From contig SAKE01000027.1 of the NCBI GenBank assembly GCA_004017275.1, positions 1 to 62,207 of the forward strand: DNA of 62,207 nt. Direction: 5' to 3'. Under the pieces are notes generated by a model, which made no database searches, was not told where the DNA came from, and saw nothing but the letters and a program-made list of their open reading frames with translations. The first letter of the stretch is position 1, and the number at the start of each line of letters is the position of its first letter. Of the stretch, positions 40,766 through 49,801 are shown in pieces. Source of the DNA: Mesorhizobium sp. Its GTDB lineage: Bacteria; Pseudomonadota; Alphaproteobacteria; Rhizobiales; Rhizobiaceae. Made by a program: the position numbers and the translations under genes.

Positions 40766-42424
40766 TCACCACTCGGGTGTTGCCCAGCCCGGATATTTTT
40801 CTCTGAACTCCGTGTAGAGGGCATCTACTTCCGCTTTGCTGACCGGGCGCGTCTGTTCGTAGAGGTAGCCCTTGACGTCGCCGGACAATCGATATGCCGC
40901 AATGCGCTTATATGCGGTGCCGATGCCTTTGCCTTCGACGATAGCTTGGTCTGGTATCGTGACACAAATCTGCGCACCCGGTTGCAAATGGGTAACCGGC
41001 GGGTCGGTTACGACAACATATTTGGATTTCAACGCTCCCGGCCTGAACTGATCGCGACTATCCACTTGGCATACCCATTCGATGTGAGGGTCCAAATCTT
41101 TGTTCATCGCAGACAGCAGCCAGTCATTCATGACCGAGCCTGAGGCAAATACCGAAAAACGATCCTCCGGCCGCATTTCTCTAACAAGATCATCAATAAG
41201 GCGTCTGTACTCAGAAAGATTGTCAAGGCGAAGAGGAAGCGTGTCTTCCCTCGCAAACACGTAGCTGACCGGTGACAGCAACTGACGGCCGATCGGAAGA
41301 AAAGTGCCCAAAAACGCAAACCCAGCGCCAACGGCTATGATGACCGATGACCATCGCGGTCTCAGCGCCGGCATCGAAACGATCGCAACGATTGCCTGGG
41401 CGTATGCCGGAAAGAGCCAAAGAAATATTGGCATTGAATGATGGCGGTCCGGATCCTGCGTCCGGGTGAAGAGGAAAAAGGTGAGAACCGATGCAACGGC
41501 ACAGAACAAAGAAAAACGGTTGCGTCGTATGACAGAGATACAAAGGCCCAATATTATCAATAGCCAGTTCACATAGCTGAGCCGGGAAATTACCTGATCA
41601 AGCTGGGAGGCCAAAGTCGTCTTGTATCCACTGTAGAGGTCACCATAGCTGGTTCCCAAAATCTTGAGGATCAGGGGGTGCTGTAACGCCAATGCGGCTC
41701 CGGCAACGACGAGAATCGCACACAGGCCGCCCAACGCAGCTTTCAGGAGCACCCGAAAGTCCCGGTCTTTTGCGGTCTGCAACAGGCAAAAAAGGGCCGC
41801 CGAAATCCCGATGCCTAGGCCAGAATAGGCATACCAGCGGCGCAGCATGAACGCCAACCACAGATACCCACCAACACGTATTCCGCTGATCACCGGTTGG
41901 CGGGTCAGGAACCTTGATTTCCAAAGAAAATAAGTCGCTGCAGAAAGTGCCAAACAACCGCCAATATCCGGCCATCCACGAAGCGTCGCCGCCCAGAACG
42001 GCGTGTAGAGAAAGGCCGCAATCCATACGACGAGCCAACTCCGGGATGGAGATGTCTCGGAGACCGCCTCCAGGTAGCTCATTCTGCCCATAAAAAGAGC
42101 GGTCGGGACCAGGTAAACCGTGATCACTCCGGCGATATATGAAAGTCTTGAACCGCCAAAGAGTAAGTGAAACGGCATCAGCGGCGCCAAAATTGCCGTG
42201 CCGTAATCATCCGCTTCGATAGATAGTTTCACTTGGCGCAGCCATCGAACTGGGCTCTCAGCCAAGAGTGCGCCCAACTGGTTGAACGCGTCGAAATAGG
42301 CAGCGAAATCCCAATAATATATAGGCTGTTCAAGACCTACGTATATGGTTGCAAGAGCAACGCCAAGCAAAACCGTGCATAGGTACGTTTTTGTCCAGAA
42401 TACGAGATTTTCGTGCTTCGTCAC
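40766..42424 (-). CDS. Polytopic membrane protein, GT-C glycosyltransferase-like, function unknown
   Basis: 552 aa with about ten or eleven hydrophobic helices up to residue ~385 and a soluble C-terminal domain of ~165 residues (DRFSVFASGSVMNDWLLSAMN...). The N-terminal helix is followed by YYWDFAAYFDAFNQLGALL, an acidic first loop as in GT-C enzymes (ArnT/PMT type) using polyprenyl-linked sugars. RTQDPDRHHSMPIFLWLFPAY also recalls that group. Codon use is visibly AT-richer than neighbours and the gene interrupts an otherwise conserved housekeeping order, suggesting lateral transfer. No named family is recognised. Confidence 0.75.
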   Translation of the reverse strand: MTKHENLVFWTKTYLCTVLLGVALATIYVGLEQPIYYWDFAAYFDAFNQLGALLAESPVRWLRQVKLSIEADDYGTAILAPLMPFHLLFGGSRLSYIAGVITVYLVPTALFMGRMSYLEAVSETSPSRSWLVVWIAAFLYTPFWAATLRGWPDIGGCLALSAATYFLWKSRFLTRQPVISGIRVGGYLWLAFMLRRWYAYSGLGIGISAALFCLLQTAKDRDFRVLLKAALGGLCAILVVAGAALALQHPLILKILGTSYGDLYSGYKTTLASQLDQVISRLSYVNWLLIILGLCISVIRRNRFSLFCAVASVLTFFLFTRTQDPDRHHSMPIFLWLFPAYAQAIVAIVSMPALRPRWSSVIIAVGAGFAFLGTFLPIGRQLLSPVSYVFAREDTLPLRLDNLSEYRRLIDDLVREMRPEDRFSVFASGSVMNDWLLSAMNKDLDPHIEWVCQVDSRDQFRPGALKSKYVVVTDPPVTHLQPGAQICVTIPDQAIVEGKGIGTAYKRIAAYRLSGDVKGYLYEQTRPVSKAEVDALYTEFREKYPGWATPEW

Positions 42425-42549
42425 TTGAGGCCGCCAAGAAATGGAAGGGACAGAACTGTCGAGGCCAAACCGAGGCTATGGCTAGTTTTTACACATGCAG
42501 GGCAAGCCAAATGCCGCCGGCAGAGCCGACAGCATTGATGATCTCAGGA

Positions 42550-43380
42550 TCAGGTGGTCTCGGGCTTCTTCGGCTTGGTCGAACCGATCATCTTCCAGTT
42601 CTTGTAGAACATCGAATTGATGCGCTCGACGCTCACCGAGACGATAGCGAGCATGCCCGCGATGAGGCCGGGGACCGGGGATGGCCTGATAATGTCCATG
42701 AACACGCAGTAGCGACGCCCGTCATACTCGTTGACCGAGCGATGCAGCAGCGTGTCGTCGAAGATGAACAACGGATTGTCGTACCAGTAGTTCTTGACGT
42801 TGCCGCATTCGACGAAAATCTCCGATTTCACCGGGATCAGATTGTAGAGAATGCGCAGGCTGAGCCGCAGCGGACCGAAGTGCCAGGACGTCGATTCGCG
42901 CTTGCTGAACACGGAGACCGCAATGGTCTTGATGTATTTAAAATCCTTGTTGAACTCGGCGACGTTGTCGATTTTGTGCTTGCCGTACCACTGGTAGACA
43001 TACATGCCGCGACGGCCGGCGCCGAAATTGGCATCGATATCGGCGATGATCTCGTCCTTGCGCGCCTTGAAGATGTCCAGGACTTCGTTGACCTCGCGCT
43101 GATAGTCGGCAGGAAACTGCTCCAGCTTCCAGACACCCGGATTTCTGTAGCACAAGAGATCGACCAAAAGATTGAAGGGCGAAAGCAGCCAGGTGAACAG
43201 GCCGTTGCCAAGGAAATAGCCTGAGAATAGCGACAGATCCTTGCGATCGTTGCGCAGCACATCGATCAGGCCACAGATGATGAAGATCGTCGTCAGGATC
43301 GGAATGAAATAGAAGCCAAGGGCAAGAAGCGGGATGGCAATGGCGAATTTGCGAAGGGATTTGCGAAGGTTTTTTGTCAT
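42550..43380 (-). CDS. Aspartyl/asparaginyl beta-hydroxylase family dioxygenase, membrane-anchored
   Basis: 276 aa. Two hydrophobic segments near the N-terminus (IPLLALGFYFIPILTTIFIICGLI and YFLGNGLFTWLLSPFNLLVDLL) anchor it. The Fe(II)/2-oxoglutarate dioxygenase core at about 140-240 has TSWHFGPLRLSLRILYNLIP (first His), FVECGNVKNYWYDNPLFIFDDTLLHRSVNEYDGRRYCVFMDIIRP (second His and 2OG-binding Arg). This is the group that includes LpxO, the lipid A hydroxylase, so a role in surface lipid or polysaccharide hydroxylation is plausible. A final hydrophobic stretch follows (GLIAGMLAIVSVSV). Confidence 0.85.
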   Translation of the reverse strand: MTKNLRKSLRKFAIAIPLLALGFYFIPILTTIFIICGLIDVLRNDRKDLSLFSGYFLGNGLFTWLLSPFNLLVDLLCYRNPGVWKLEQFPADYQREVNEVLDIFKARKDEIIADIDANFGAGRRGMYVYQWYGKHKIDNVAEFNKDFKYIKTIAVSVFSKRESTSWHFGPLRLSLRILYNLIPVKSEIFVECGNVKNYWYDNPLFIFDDTLLHRSVNEYDGRRYCVFMDIIRPSPVPGLIAGMLAIVSVSVERINSMFYKNWKMIGSTKPKKPETT

Positions 43381-43505
43381 TTTTCCACGCGCGGAGCGCG
43401 ATCCTGTTGCGAATGAGATGCCAAAATCACGACAACGACCACCGCCCGGCCGTGCGCCTTGATAAGGTTTTTTGGGTTACCACACAACGGCCCCGCTATT
43501 GCGGG

Positions 43506-43534
43506 CCGGCTGGCTGCCTGGTGAAGCCAGCCGG
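43506..43534. repeat. 10-bp perfect hairpin downstream of the DUF930 gene
   Basis: CCGGCTGGCT (43506-43515) pairs with AGCCAGCCGG (43525-43534), nine-base loop, starting nine bases after the DUF930 stop on the minus strand. No U-tract follows, so it may be a stabilising 3' hairpin or a weak terminator. Confidence 0.5.
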
Positions 43535-43542
43535 GTATCGGT

Positions 43543-44253
43543 TCAATGCACCGCCGGCAGGCCAAGCTCGTCCCATTTTTCCCTGGGGACCAGATCGCCA
43601 ACCAGAAATTCGAAGCCGACGACGCTTTCGCCGTCCTCAGCCAGTTGGCATCTGAACTTCAAACCATACCAGTTTCTGCGACTGCGGAAAGCCGCACCAT
43701 TCGCGGCGATCGTGGTTCCAGTGATTTTTTCCTCGGCCGTCGCGTAAGGCACCACCCGCTCCGGCTGATAGTCCGCGCGCCACCGGCGAATCTGGTCCAT
43801 GGCTTCGAGATTGCACAATTGCACCATGCGCTCGTCGGAGGCGAAGGTGGCGAGATCGGCGCGCGCCTGCCGGCTGCGCGGATCGGCCAGCGTCTTGGCC
43901 GAGAGCATTTCGGTCGGCCGGACCATGGCCGGCGCGGAGGGCGATTGGGATGCGGGCGGGATCGCAGCGGGCGGCGGGACCGCTGGTCGCACCTCGGGCA
44001 TTGAGGGTGCCTGTGCCGGCGGCGGCCTAATCGAGGCCTTGAATTGTTGCGGCGTCAGGATGTCGACCGACACCCGCTCCTCCTCCAGCCGTTTCGGCGG
44101 CTTCGGCAATGGCATCGAGGCCAGCATCGCGGCGAGCAGCGCGTGGAGAACAACCGCGGTGGAAATGCCCCAAGGCGAAGCCTCATTTCGCAGCGTGACG
44201 ACGACCGGGCCACGCAAGCCTGCTATTCCCGCTCTTTGCGCAGCTTTGCCCAA
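43543..44253 (-). CDS. DUF930 domain-containing protein with TonB-like N-terminus
   Basis: 236 aa. An N-terminal membrane helix (WGISTAVVLHALLAAMLASMPL, about 28-49) is followed by a Pro/Ala-rich stretch (residues ~50-115), and the C-terminal DUF930 domain has DERMVQLCNLEAMDQIRRW, VPYATAEEKITGTTIAANGAAFRSRRNWYGLKFRCQL. Anchor plus Pro-rich spacer plus periplasmic domain is TonB/TolA-like in shape; function unknown. Its first 31 bases overlap the end of rarA. Confidence 0.85.
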   Translation of the reverse strand: MGKAAQRAGIAGLRGPVVVTLRNEASPWGISTAVVLHALLAAMLASMPLPKPPKRLEEERVSVDILTPQQFKASIRPPPAQAPSMPEVRPAVPPPAAIPPASQSPSAPAMVRPTEMLSAKTLADPRSRQARADLATFASDERMVQLCNLEAMDQIRRWRADYQPERVVPYATAEEKITGTTIAANGAAFRSRRNWYGLKFRCQLAEDGESVVGFEFLVGDLVPREKWDELGLPAVH

Positions 44254-45530
44254 TAATCGAGCCGCTTCCTGATATCGCGCTCGAAGCCGCGCTCGGGCGG
44301 ATCGTAAAAGGTCTGGCGGCCCATCTTCTCGGGAAAATAATCCTGCCCCGAGAAGGCATCCGGCTCGTCATGGTCGTAGCGATAGCCGGCGCCGTAATCT
44401 TCCTCCTTCATCAGCTTGGTCGGCGCGTTGAGGATGTGTTTTGGCGGCAGCAGCGAGCCGTGTTCCTTCGCGGCCCGCGTGGCCGCCTTGAACGCGGTGT
44501 AGACGGCGTTGGATTTGGGAGCGGTGGCGAGATAGACGGTGGCCTCGGCAAAGGCGAGTTCGCCCTCTGGCGAGCCGAGATAGTCGTAGGCATCCTTGGC
44601 GGCGTTGGCGACGACAAGCGCCTGCGGGTCGGCAAGGCCGATGTCTTCCATGGCCATGCGCACCAGCCGGCGGCCGAGATAGAGCGGATCCTCGCCGGCA
44701 TCGAACATGCGCGCGAGATAATAGAGAGCCGCGTCGGGGTCCGAACCGCGCACCGATTTGTGCAGCGCCGAGATCAAATTGTAGTGGCCGTCCTGGCCCT
44801 TGTCGTAGATCGGCGCGCGGCGCTGGACGATGCGCTGCAGTCCCTCGGGATCGAAGATCTCGCCGGACTTGGCAGCCCGCCAGACTTCCTCCGCGAGGGT
44901 AAGAGACGCGCGGCCGTCGCCATCGCTCATGCGGATCAGCATCGCCCGCGCCTCGTCATCGAGCGGCAGCGCCCTGCCCTCGGTTTCCTCGGCTCGCGCC
45001 ATCAGCTTGGCGATGCTCTCCTCGCCAAGCGACTGGAACACCAGAACGCGTGCGCGCGACAACAAAGCGGCATTCAGTTCGAAGGACGGGTTTTCCGTTG
45101 TGGCGCCAACCAGCACGACGGTTCCGTCTTCCATGACCGGGAGGAAACTGTCCTGCTGGGCGCGGTTGAAGCGATGGATCTCGTCAACGAACAGCAAGGT
45201 CTGGCGGCCATTGGCGCGGCGCAGCTTGGCTGCTTCGAACACCTTCTTCAGATCGGCGACGCCGGAAAATACCGCCGATATCTGCTCGAAGGCAAGACTG
45301 GTTTCACCGGCGAGCAGACGCGCCACCGTCGTCTTGCCGGTGCCGGGCGGACCCCAGAAGATCATCGAGCCAAGCGAACCCGAACCGATCAGTCGGGTCA
45401 GCGCGCCGTCATGGCCGGTCAGATGCTCCTGCCCGACGACCTCGCCAAGATTCTTCGGCCGTAGCCTGTCGGCCAGCGGCCGCCCGGGCGGCACCTTTTC
45501 CGGTTCATCGACGCTGAACAGATCGGCCAT
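44223..45530 (-). CDS. rarA: Replication-associated recombination protein A (RarA/MgsA, AAA+ ATPase)
   Basis: 435 aa from ATG 45530 (MADLFSVDEPEKVPPGRPLADRLRP); the longer frame to 45635 is rejected as atypical. Clamp-loader-like ATPase acting at stalled forks: PLADRLRPKNLGEVVGQEHLTG, Walker A FWGPPGTGKTTVARLLA, Walker B TLLFVDEIHRFNRAQQD, sensor GATTENPSFELNAALLSRARV, then the MgsA C-terminal tetramerisation domain (SALHKSVRGSDPDAALYYLARM, EDIGLADPQALVVA, PPKHILNAPTKLMKEEDYGAGYRYDHD). It lies 47 bp after the DegP-type gene. Confidence 0.95.
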   Translation of the reverse strand: MADLFSVDEPEKVPPGRPLADRLRPKNLGEVVGQEHLTGHDGALTRLIGSGSLGSMIFWGPPGTGKTTVARLLAGETSLAFEQISAVFSGVADLKKVFEAAKLRRANGRQTLLFVDEIHRFNRAQQDSFLPVMEDGTVVLVGATTENPSFELNAALLSRARVLVFQSLGEESIAKLMARAEETEGRALPLDDEARAMLIRMSDGDGRASLTLAEEVWRAAKSGEIFDPEGLQRIVQRRAPIYDKGQDGHYNLISALHKSVRGSDPDAALYYLARMFDAGEDPLYLGRRLVRMAMEDIGLADPQALVVANAAKDAYDYLGSPEGELAFAEATVYLATAPKSNAVYTAFKAATRAAKEHGSLLPPKHILNAPTKLMKEEDYGAGYRYDHDEPDAFSGQDYFPEKMGRQTFYDPPERGFERDIRKRLDYWAKLRKERE

Positions 45531-45577
45531 GCACTTCTTTTTCGCTGGAGCATGAGCCCGAATGGACGGGCAGTGCC

Positions 45578-47065
45578 CTAATAACGCAACACCTGACGCA
45601 TTATCTGCCCGCCACGCTCGACGGTAAAGCGCCACCAGCGTGTATCCGTCTTGGCCGCCAGCTCCAGGGTCGCAGCGGTATCGATGGCGGTGCCGTTCAC
45701 CTCGCGCACAATGTCGCCCGGCTGGAAGCCGAAATCGGCGGCCGGAGAATCGCGGTTGATGTCCACCACCGTGACACCCTTGATGTCCGTGCGCAGGCCA
45801 AGCCGCTGAGCGAGCCGAGGCGACAGTTCCGCGACCTTGGCGCCCGAGAACGGGCTGCGGCCATGCAGCGTCACCTCGGCAGCCTTCATGCCTTCCGGAG
45901 CGCGTTCCAGCGCGATGTCCATCGCCGCCTGCTGGCCCTTGGTCAGAACCGCGAAATTGGCAGTGGTGCCGATCGACAGCGTTGCCATCCGGTAGTCCAG
46001 CGCTTCGATACCCTCGACCGGCTTACCGTTGAGCTGCAGCACGACATCGCCGGGCTTGAGCCCCGCTTTGGCGGCCGGTCCGGTCGCCTCGACCGACGAA
46101 ACCAGTGCACCGGTCGGCTTCTCCATGCCGAGCGATTCGGCGATCTGCGGCGTTACCGCTTCGAACTCGGCGCCGATATAGGGCCGCTCGAAGAAATCGA
46201 GCCCGGCCTTGGCCGCGTCGGCAAAGGCGCGAACCATGTTCGAAGGAATGGCGAAGCCTATGCCGATCGAACCGCCGCTGCGGCTGTAGATGGCCGTGTT
46301 GATACCGACCAGCTGGCCGCCCATGTTGATCAGCGCGCCCCCCGAATTACCGGGGTTGATGGCGGCGTCGGTCTGGATGAAGAAGCTGGAATCCGACACG
46401 CCGATATGGCTGCGCGCCAGTGCCGAGACGATGCCGCTGGTGGTGGTCTGGCCGACACCGAAGGGATTGCCGATGGCCAGCAGCAGATCGCCGACCTCGA
46501 GCGCGTCGGAATCGCCGATGGCGATGACAGGAAACGGCTTGTCGGAGGTGATCTTGAGCACAGCGAGGTCGAACGTCTCGTCCTTGAGCATCACCTTGCT
46601 GTCGAACTCACGCCCATCCGCGGTCGCTACCTTGACCTGATCGGCGTCCTTGATGACGTGGTAGTTGGTAACCACGATACCGGTCGGGTCGACCAGCACG
46701 CCGGAGCCGAGCGAAGACTGGGCGCGCGGCTGCGAGCGGCCAAAAAATTCCTCGAAGAACGGGTCGCCGTCGAAAGGCGACGTCACCTTGGCAGTCTGCG
46801 ACGCATAGACGTTGACCACGGCCGGCGCCGTCTGCTTGACCAGCGGTGCAAACGACAGCTGCACCTCCTCGCGGCCGAACGGCACGCGCTTGTCGGGGCC
46901 GGACGTGGCGTTCTCGCCCTCGACGCCATGCAGCAGGTCGGTCAGCACGTCGGACAGGCCGGGATCGGGCTTCGTCTCCTCGGCCACTGCCTGCCTGGCC
47001 ACCGGTGCGGCCGCGAACGCCAGCATGGCGAAGAGCAGAACAAGGGACAGTCGGGTGGCGCGCAT
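45578..47065 (-). CDS. Periplasmic serine endopeptidase, DegP/HtrA (Do) family
   Basis: 495 aa. Signal peptide RLSLVLLFAMLAFAAAPVARQAVA. Trypsin-like domain with catalytic triad His (TNYHVIKDADQV), Asp (DLAVLKI) and Ser (INPGNSGGALINMGG). Two PDZ domains: about 265-355 (FFERPYIGAEFEAVTPQIAESLGM..GALVSSVEATGPAAKAGLKPGDVVLQLNGKP) and about 385-485 (VAELSPRLAQRLGLRTDIKGVTVVDINRDSPAADFGFQPGDIVREVNG). Envelope protein quality control. A DegQ/DegS-type assignment is not excluded. First gene of the degP-rarA-DUF930 series. Confidence 0.95.
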   Translation of the reverse strand: MRATRLSLVLLFAMLAFAAAPVARQAVAEETKPDPGLSDVLTDLLHGVEGENATSGPDKRVPFGREEVQLSFAPLVKQTAPAVVNVYASQTAKVTSPFDGDPFFEEFFGRSQPRAQSSLGSGVLVDPTGIVVTNYHVIKDADQVKVATADGREFDSKVMLKDETFDLAVLKITSDKPFPVIAIGDSDALEVGDLLLAIGNPFGVGQTTTSGIVSALARSHIGVSDSSFFIQTDAAINPGNSGGALINMGGQLVGINTAIYSRSGGSIGIGFAIPSNMVRAFADAAKAGLDFFERPYIGAEFEAVTPQIAESLGMEKPTGALVSSVEATGPAAKAGLKPGDVVLQLNGKPVEGIEALDYRMATLSIGTTANFAVLTKGQQAAMDIALERAPEGMKAAEVTLHGRSPFSGAKVAELSPRLAQRLGLRTDIKGVTVVDINRDSPAADFGFQPGDIVREVNGTAIDTAATLELAAKTDTRWWRFTVERGGQIMRQVLRY

Positions 47066-47216
47066 TCACGAATCCTCCAAAGCGAGTTCGGGGGCATTGT
47101 CCCGACGATTGTGCAAAATGAAAGGCTAAGCCGCTGAAATCCGATTATTTTGGGCAAAGGTCCGTGGAACCGGCCCGGAAATTGGCTTCTGCCGCAATCC
47201 GCTGCTTTCGGAAAAC

Positions 47217-47240
47217 AAAAAGGGGCCCGCAGGCCCCTTT
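47217..47240 (-). terminator. Intrinsic terminator of the alpha operon (after rplQ)
   Basis: AAAGGGGCC (47219-47227) / GGCCCCTTT (47232-47240), loop CGCA, followed on the minus strand by a U-rich tract. It is 26 bases after the rplQ stop. Confidence 0.9.
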
Positions 47241-47265
47241 GAAATCATTTGGAAAAACCCGAGCC

Positions 47266-47697
47266 TTATGCGGCTGCGGCATCCGCGTCGGTGCCTTCGG
47301 CTTCGATGCGAGCGCGGTCGCCGGCGCCCTTGGCCGAGGTGTCGCGATCGACGAACTCGATGACGGCCATGGCGGCGTTGTCACCGTGGCGGAAGCCCGC
47401 CTTCATGATTCGCAGATAGCCGCCGTTGCGGGTGGCGTAGCGCGGGGCGATGGTGTCGAACAGGCGCTTGACGATGCCTTCGTTACCGATCTGCGCGATC
47501 ACCTGGCGGCGGGCGTGCAGGTCGCCGCGCTTGCCGAGCGTTACCAGCTTCTCGACGATCGGACGCAAATCCTTCGCCTTCGGCAGGGTGGTGACGATCT
47601 GCTCATGCTCGAGCAGCGACACGGCGAGGTTGGCGAACATCGACTTGCGATGGCTAATGCTTCGGGCGAAGCGACGGCCTTTGAAACCGTGGCGCAT
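47266..47697 (-). CDS. rplQ: 50S ribosomal protein L17
   Basis: 143 aa. RHGFKGRRFARSISHRKSMFANL at the N-terminus and LGKRGDLHARRQV with VKRLFDTIAPRYATRNGGYLRI are diagnostic. A C-terminal Asp/Ala-rich tail (ARIEAEGTDADAAAA) extends the core, as in other alphaproteobacteria. It is the last gene of the alpha operon, about 100 bp after rpoA, closed by the terminator at 47217-47240. Confidence 0.98.
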   Translation of the reverse strand: MRHGFKGRRFARSISHRKSMFANLAVSLLEHEQIVTTLPKAKDLRPIVEKLVTLGKRGDLHARRQVIAQIGNEGIVKRLFDTIAPRYATRNGGYLRIMKAGFRHGDNAAMAVIEFVDRDTSAKGAGDRARIEAEGTDADAAAA

Positions 47698-47801
47698 GGC
47701 TCTTTTCCTTCTTCAGTTGTTCAAGAGGCCGAGGCCTCTGATGGTTTTCCGCATGACCGTCAGATCGAGCGGCCCACGCCGCCGATCCTTGGAATTCATG
47801 C

Positions 47802-48812
47802 TCAATATTGGTCTTCGTAACGCTTGGCGAGGTCTTCGATGTTTTCCGGCGGCCAGTCCGGCACTTCCATGCCGAGGTGCAGGCCCATCGCCGCCAGGAC
47901 TTCCTTGATCTCGTTCAGCGACTTGCGGCCGAAGTTCGGGGTGCGCAGCATCTCGGCTTCGGTCTTCTGGATCAGGTCGCCGATATAGACGATGTTGTCG
48001 TTCTTCAGGCAGTTGGCCGAACGCACTGAAAGCTCGAGTTCGTCGACCTTCTTGAGCAGCGCCGGGTTGAAGGCGAGCTCGGTGACGGCCTCGGCGGCGA
48101 CTTCCTTCTGCGGTTCGTCGAAGTTGACGAACAGGCCGAGCTGGTCCTGCAGGATGCGGGCGGCGAATGCCACGGCGTCCTCGCCGGTGATCGAACCATC
48201 GGTCTCGATCGTCATGGTCAGCTTGTCATAGTCGAGAACCTGGCCCTCACGGGTGTTCTCGACCTTGTAGGAGACCTTCTTGACCGGCGAATACAAGCTG
48301 TCGACCGGGATCAGGCCGATCGGCGCGTCTTCGGCGCGGTTGCGGTCGGCCGGCACGTAGCCCTTGCCAGTGTCGACGGTGAATTCCATGCGGATTTCAG
48401 CGCCTTCGTCCAGCGTGCAGATGACGTGGTCGGGGTTGAGGATCTCGACGTCGCCAACCGTCTGGATGTCGCCGGCAAGAACCGCACCCGGTCCCTGCTT
48501 GCGAACGACCATGCGCTTGGGACCATCGCCTTCCATGCGGATGGCGATTTCCTTGATGTTCAAGACGATGTCGGTCACGTCCTCGCGCACGCCGGCGATG
48601 GACGAGAATTCATGCAGAACGCCGTCGATCTGCACGGCGGTAACAGCCGCACCGCGCAGCGAAGACAGAAGCACGCGGCGCAGCGCGTTGCCCAGCGTCA
48701 GGCCAAAGCCACGCTCAAGCGGCTCGGCGACCAGCGTGGTCAGCGTCTTCTTCTTCGACGAGAACTCGATCTTGTTCGGCTTGATCAGTTCCTGCCAATT
48801 TTTCTGGATCAT
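47802..48812 (-). CDS. rpoA: DNA-directed RNA polymerase alpha subunit
   Basis: 336 aa from ATG 48812 (MIQKNWQELIKPNKIEF). The alpha-NTD dimerisation domain is at residues ~1-230 (EPLERGFGLTLGNALRRVLLSSLRGAAVTAVQIDGVLHEFSSI); after a linker the alpha-CTD (about 255-325) has ELELSVRSANCLKNDNIVYIGDLIQKTEAEMLRTPNFGRKSLNEIKEVLAAMGLHLGM, which contacts UP elements and activators. Standard position between rpsK and rplQ. Confidence 0.99.
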   Translation of the reverse strand: MIQKNWQELIKPNKIEFSSKKKTLTTLVAEPLERGFGLTLGNALRRVLLSSLRGAAVTAVQIDGVLHEFSSIAGVREDVTDIVLNIKEIAIRMEGDGPKRMVVRKQGPGAVLAGDIQTVGDVEILNPDHVICTLDEGAEIRMEFTVDTGKGYVPADRNRAEDAPIGLIPVDSLYSPVKKVSYKVENTREGQVLDYDKLTMTIETDGSITGEDAVAFAARILQDQLGLFVNFDEPQKEVAAEAVTELAFNPALLKKVDELELSVRSANCLKNDNIVYIGDLIQKTEAEMLRTPNFGRKSLNEIKEVLAAMGLHLGMEVPDWPPENIEDLAKRYEDQY

Positions 48813-48916
48813 GATGCTTTCCTTCCGTTGACCCGCCACCATCCAATCGTGGCGGGCGACCTGGAATGCCGTGGAGGAGCGCCCCAAGGGCGCTCGCGCG
48901 GCGTTCGATAATTTTT

Positions 48917-49306
48917 TTAGACGCGGCGCTTCTTGCGCGGGCGGCAGCCATTGTGCGGGATCGGCGTCACATCACGGATCGAGGTGATGGTGAAGCCGGC
49001 GGCCTGCAGGGCGCGCAGTGCCGATTCACGACCGGAGCCGGGTCCGCAGACCTCGACTTCGAGCATGCGCATGCCGTGTTCCTGGGCCTTCTTGGCAACA
49101 TCCTCGGCAGCCATCTGGGCAGCGAACGGGGTCGACTTGCGCGAACCCTTGAAGCCCTGGGCACCGGCCGACGACCAGGCAATCGAATTGCCCTGCGCGT
49201 CGGTGATGGTGATCATCGTGTTGTTGAAGGTCGAATTGACGTGGGCAACGCCCGACGAGATATTCTTGCGTTCGCGACGGCGAACACGAGCGGCTTCCTT
49301 GGCCAT
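48917..49306 (-). CDS. rpsK: 30S ribosomal protein S11
   Basis: 129 aa. HVNSTFNNTMITITDAQGN, WSSAGAQGFKGSRKSTPFAAQMAAE, EVCGPGSGRESALRALQ and the conserved C-terminus VTPIPHNGCRPRKKRRV identify S11 of the platform. It follows rpsM after a ~126-bp gap containing the inverted-repeat element at 49371-49431. Confidence 0.99.
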   Translation of the reverse strand: MAKEAARVRRRERKNISSGVAHVNSTFNNTMITITDAQGNSIAWSSAGAQGFKGSRKSTPFAAQMAAEDVAKKAQEHGMRMLEVEVCGPGSGRESALRALQAAGFTITSIRDVTPIPHNGCRPRKKRRV

Positions 49307-49370
49307 GATAGTCCTTTCAGTTGATCTCTACACCGCCGTAATGCCAGCGGCTCCACCTTCGAAAGCGAGT

Positions 49371-49431
49371 GGCGAATAGGGATTAGCGAATAGGGATCCC
49401 TACTCGCTAACGGCTACTCGCTATTCGCTCA
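49371..49431. repeat. Inverted-repeat element between rpsM and rpsK
   Basis: TTAGCGAATAGGGA (49383-49396) abuts TCCCTACTCGCTAA (49397-49410), a 28-bp palindrome with one mismatched pair. Flanking copies of GCGAATAGGG and CTATTCGCTC extend it to about 60 bp. The element is AT-richer than its surroundings and ends two bases before the rpsM stop codon (49433-49435). The GCGAATAG/CTATTCGC unit is repeated four times in both directions. Confidence 0.75.
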
Positions 49432-49432
49432 C

Positions 49433-49801
49433 TTACTTCTTTTTGCCGGCGATCGACTTGGCCGGACCCTTGCGGGTGCGCGCATTCGTATGCGTGCGCT
49501 GGCCGCGGACCGGCAGCGAGCGGCGGTGACGCAGGCCGCGGTAGCAGCCGAGGTCCATGAGCCGCTTGATGTTCATCGAAACTTCGCGGCGCAGGTCGCC
49601 CTCAACCTGGTAATCGCGGTCGATGGTCTCGCGGATCTGCAGCACTTCCGCGTCGGTCAGCTGGTTGACGCGACGCTCGGCCGGGATGCCGACCTTGTCG
49701 ACGATCTCCTGGGCGAACTTCTTACCGATGCCGTGAATGTACTGAAGCGCAATGACGACGCGCTTGTTGGTCGGAATGTTGACGCCGGCTATACGAGCCA
49801 T
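49433..49801 (-). CDS. rpsM: 30S ribosomal protein S13
   Basis: 122 aa from ATG 49801 (MARIAGVNIPTNKRVVIALQ). Features: IHGIGKKFAQEIVDKVGIP, YQVEGDLRREVSMNIKRLMDLGCYRGLRHRRSLPVRGQRT and HTNARTRKGPAKSIAGKKK, the tRNA-contacting tail. It begins a sub-operon after a ~210-bp gap from adk, with a candidate internal promoter at 49973-50001. Confidence 0.99.
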   Translation of the reverse strand: MARIAGVNIPTNKRVVIALQYIHGIGKKFAQEIVDKVGIPAERRVNQLTDAEVLQIRETIDRDYQVEGDLRREVSMNIKRLMDLGCYRGLRHRRSLPVRGQRTHTNARTRKGPAKSIAGKKK

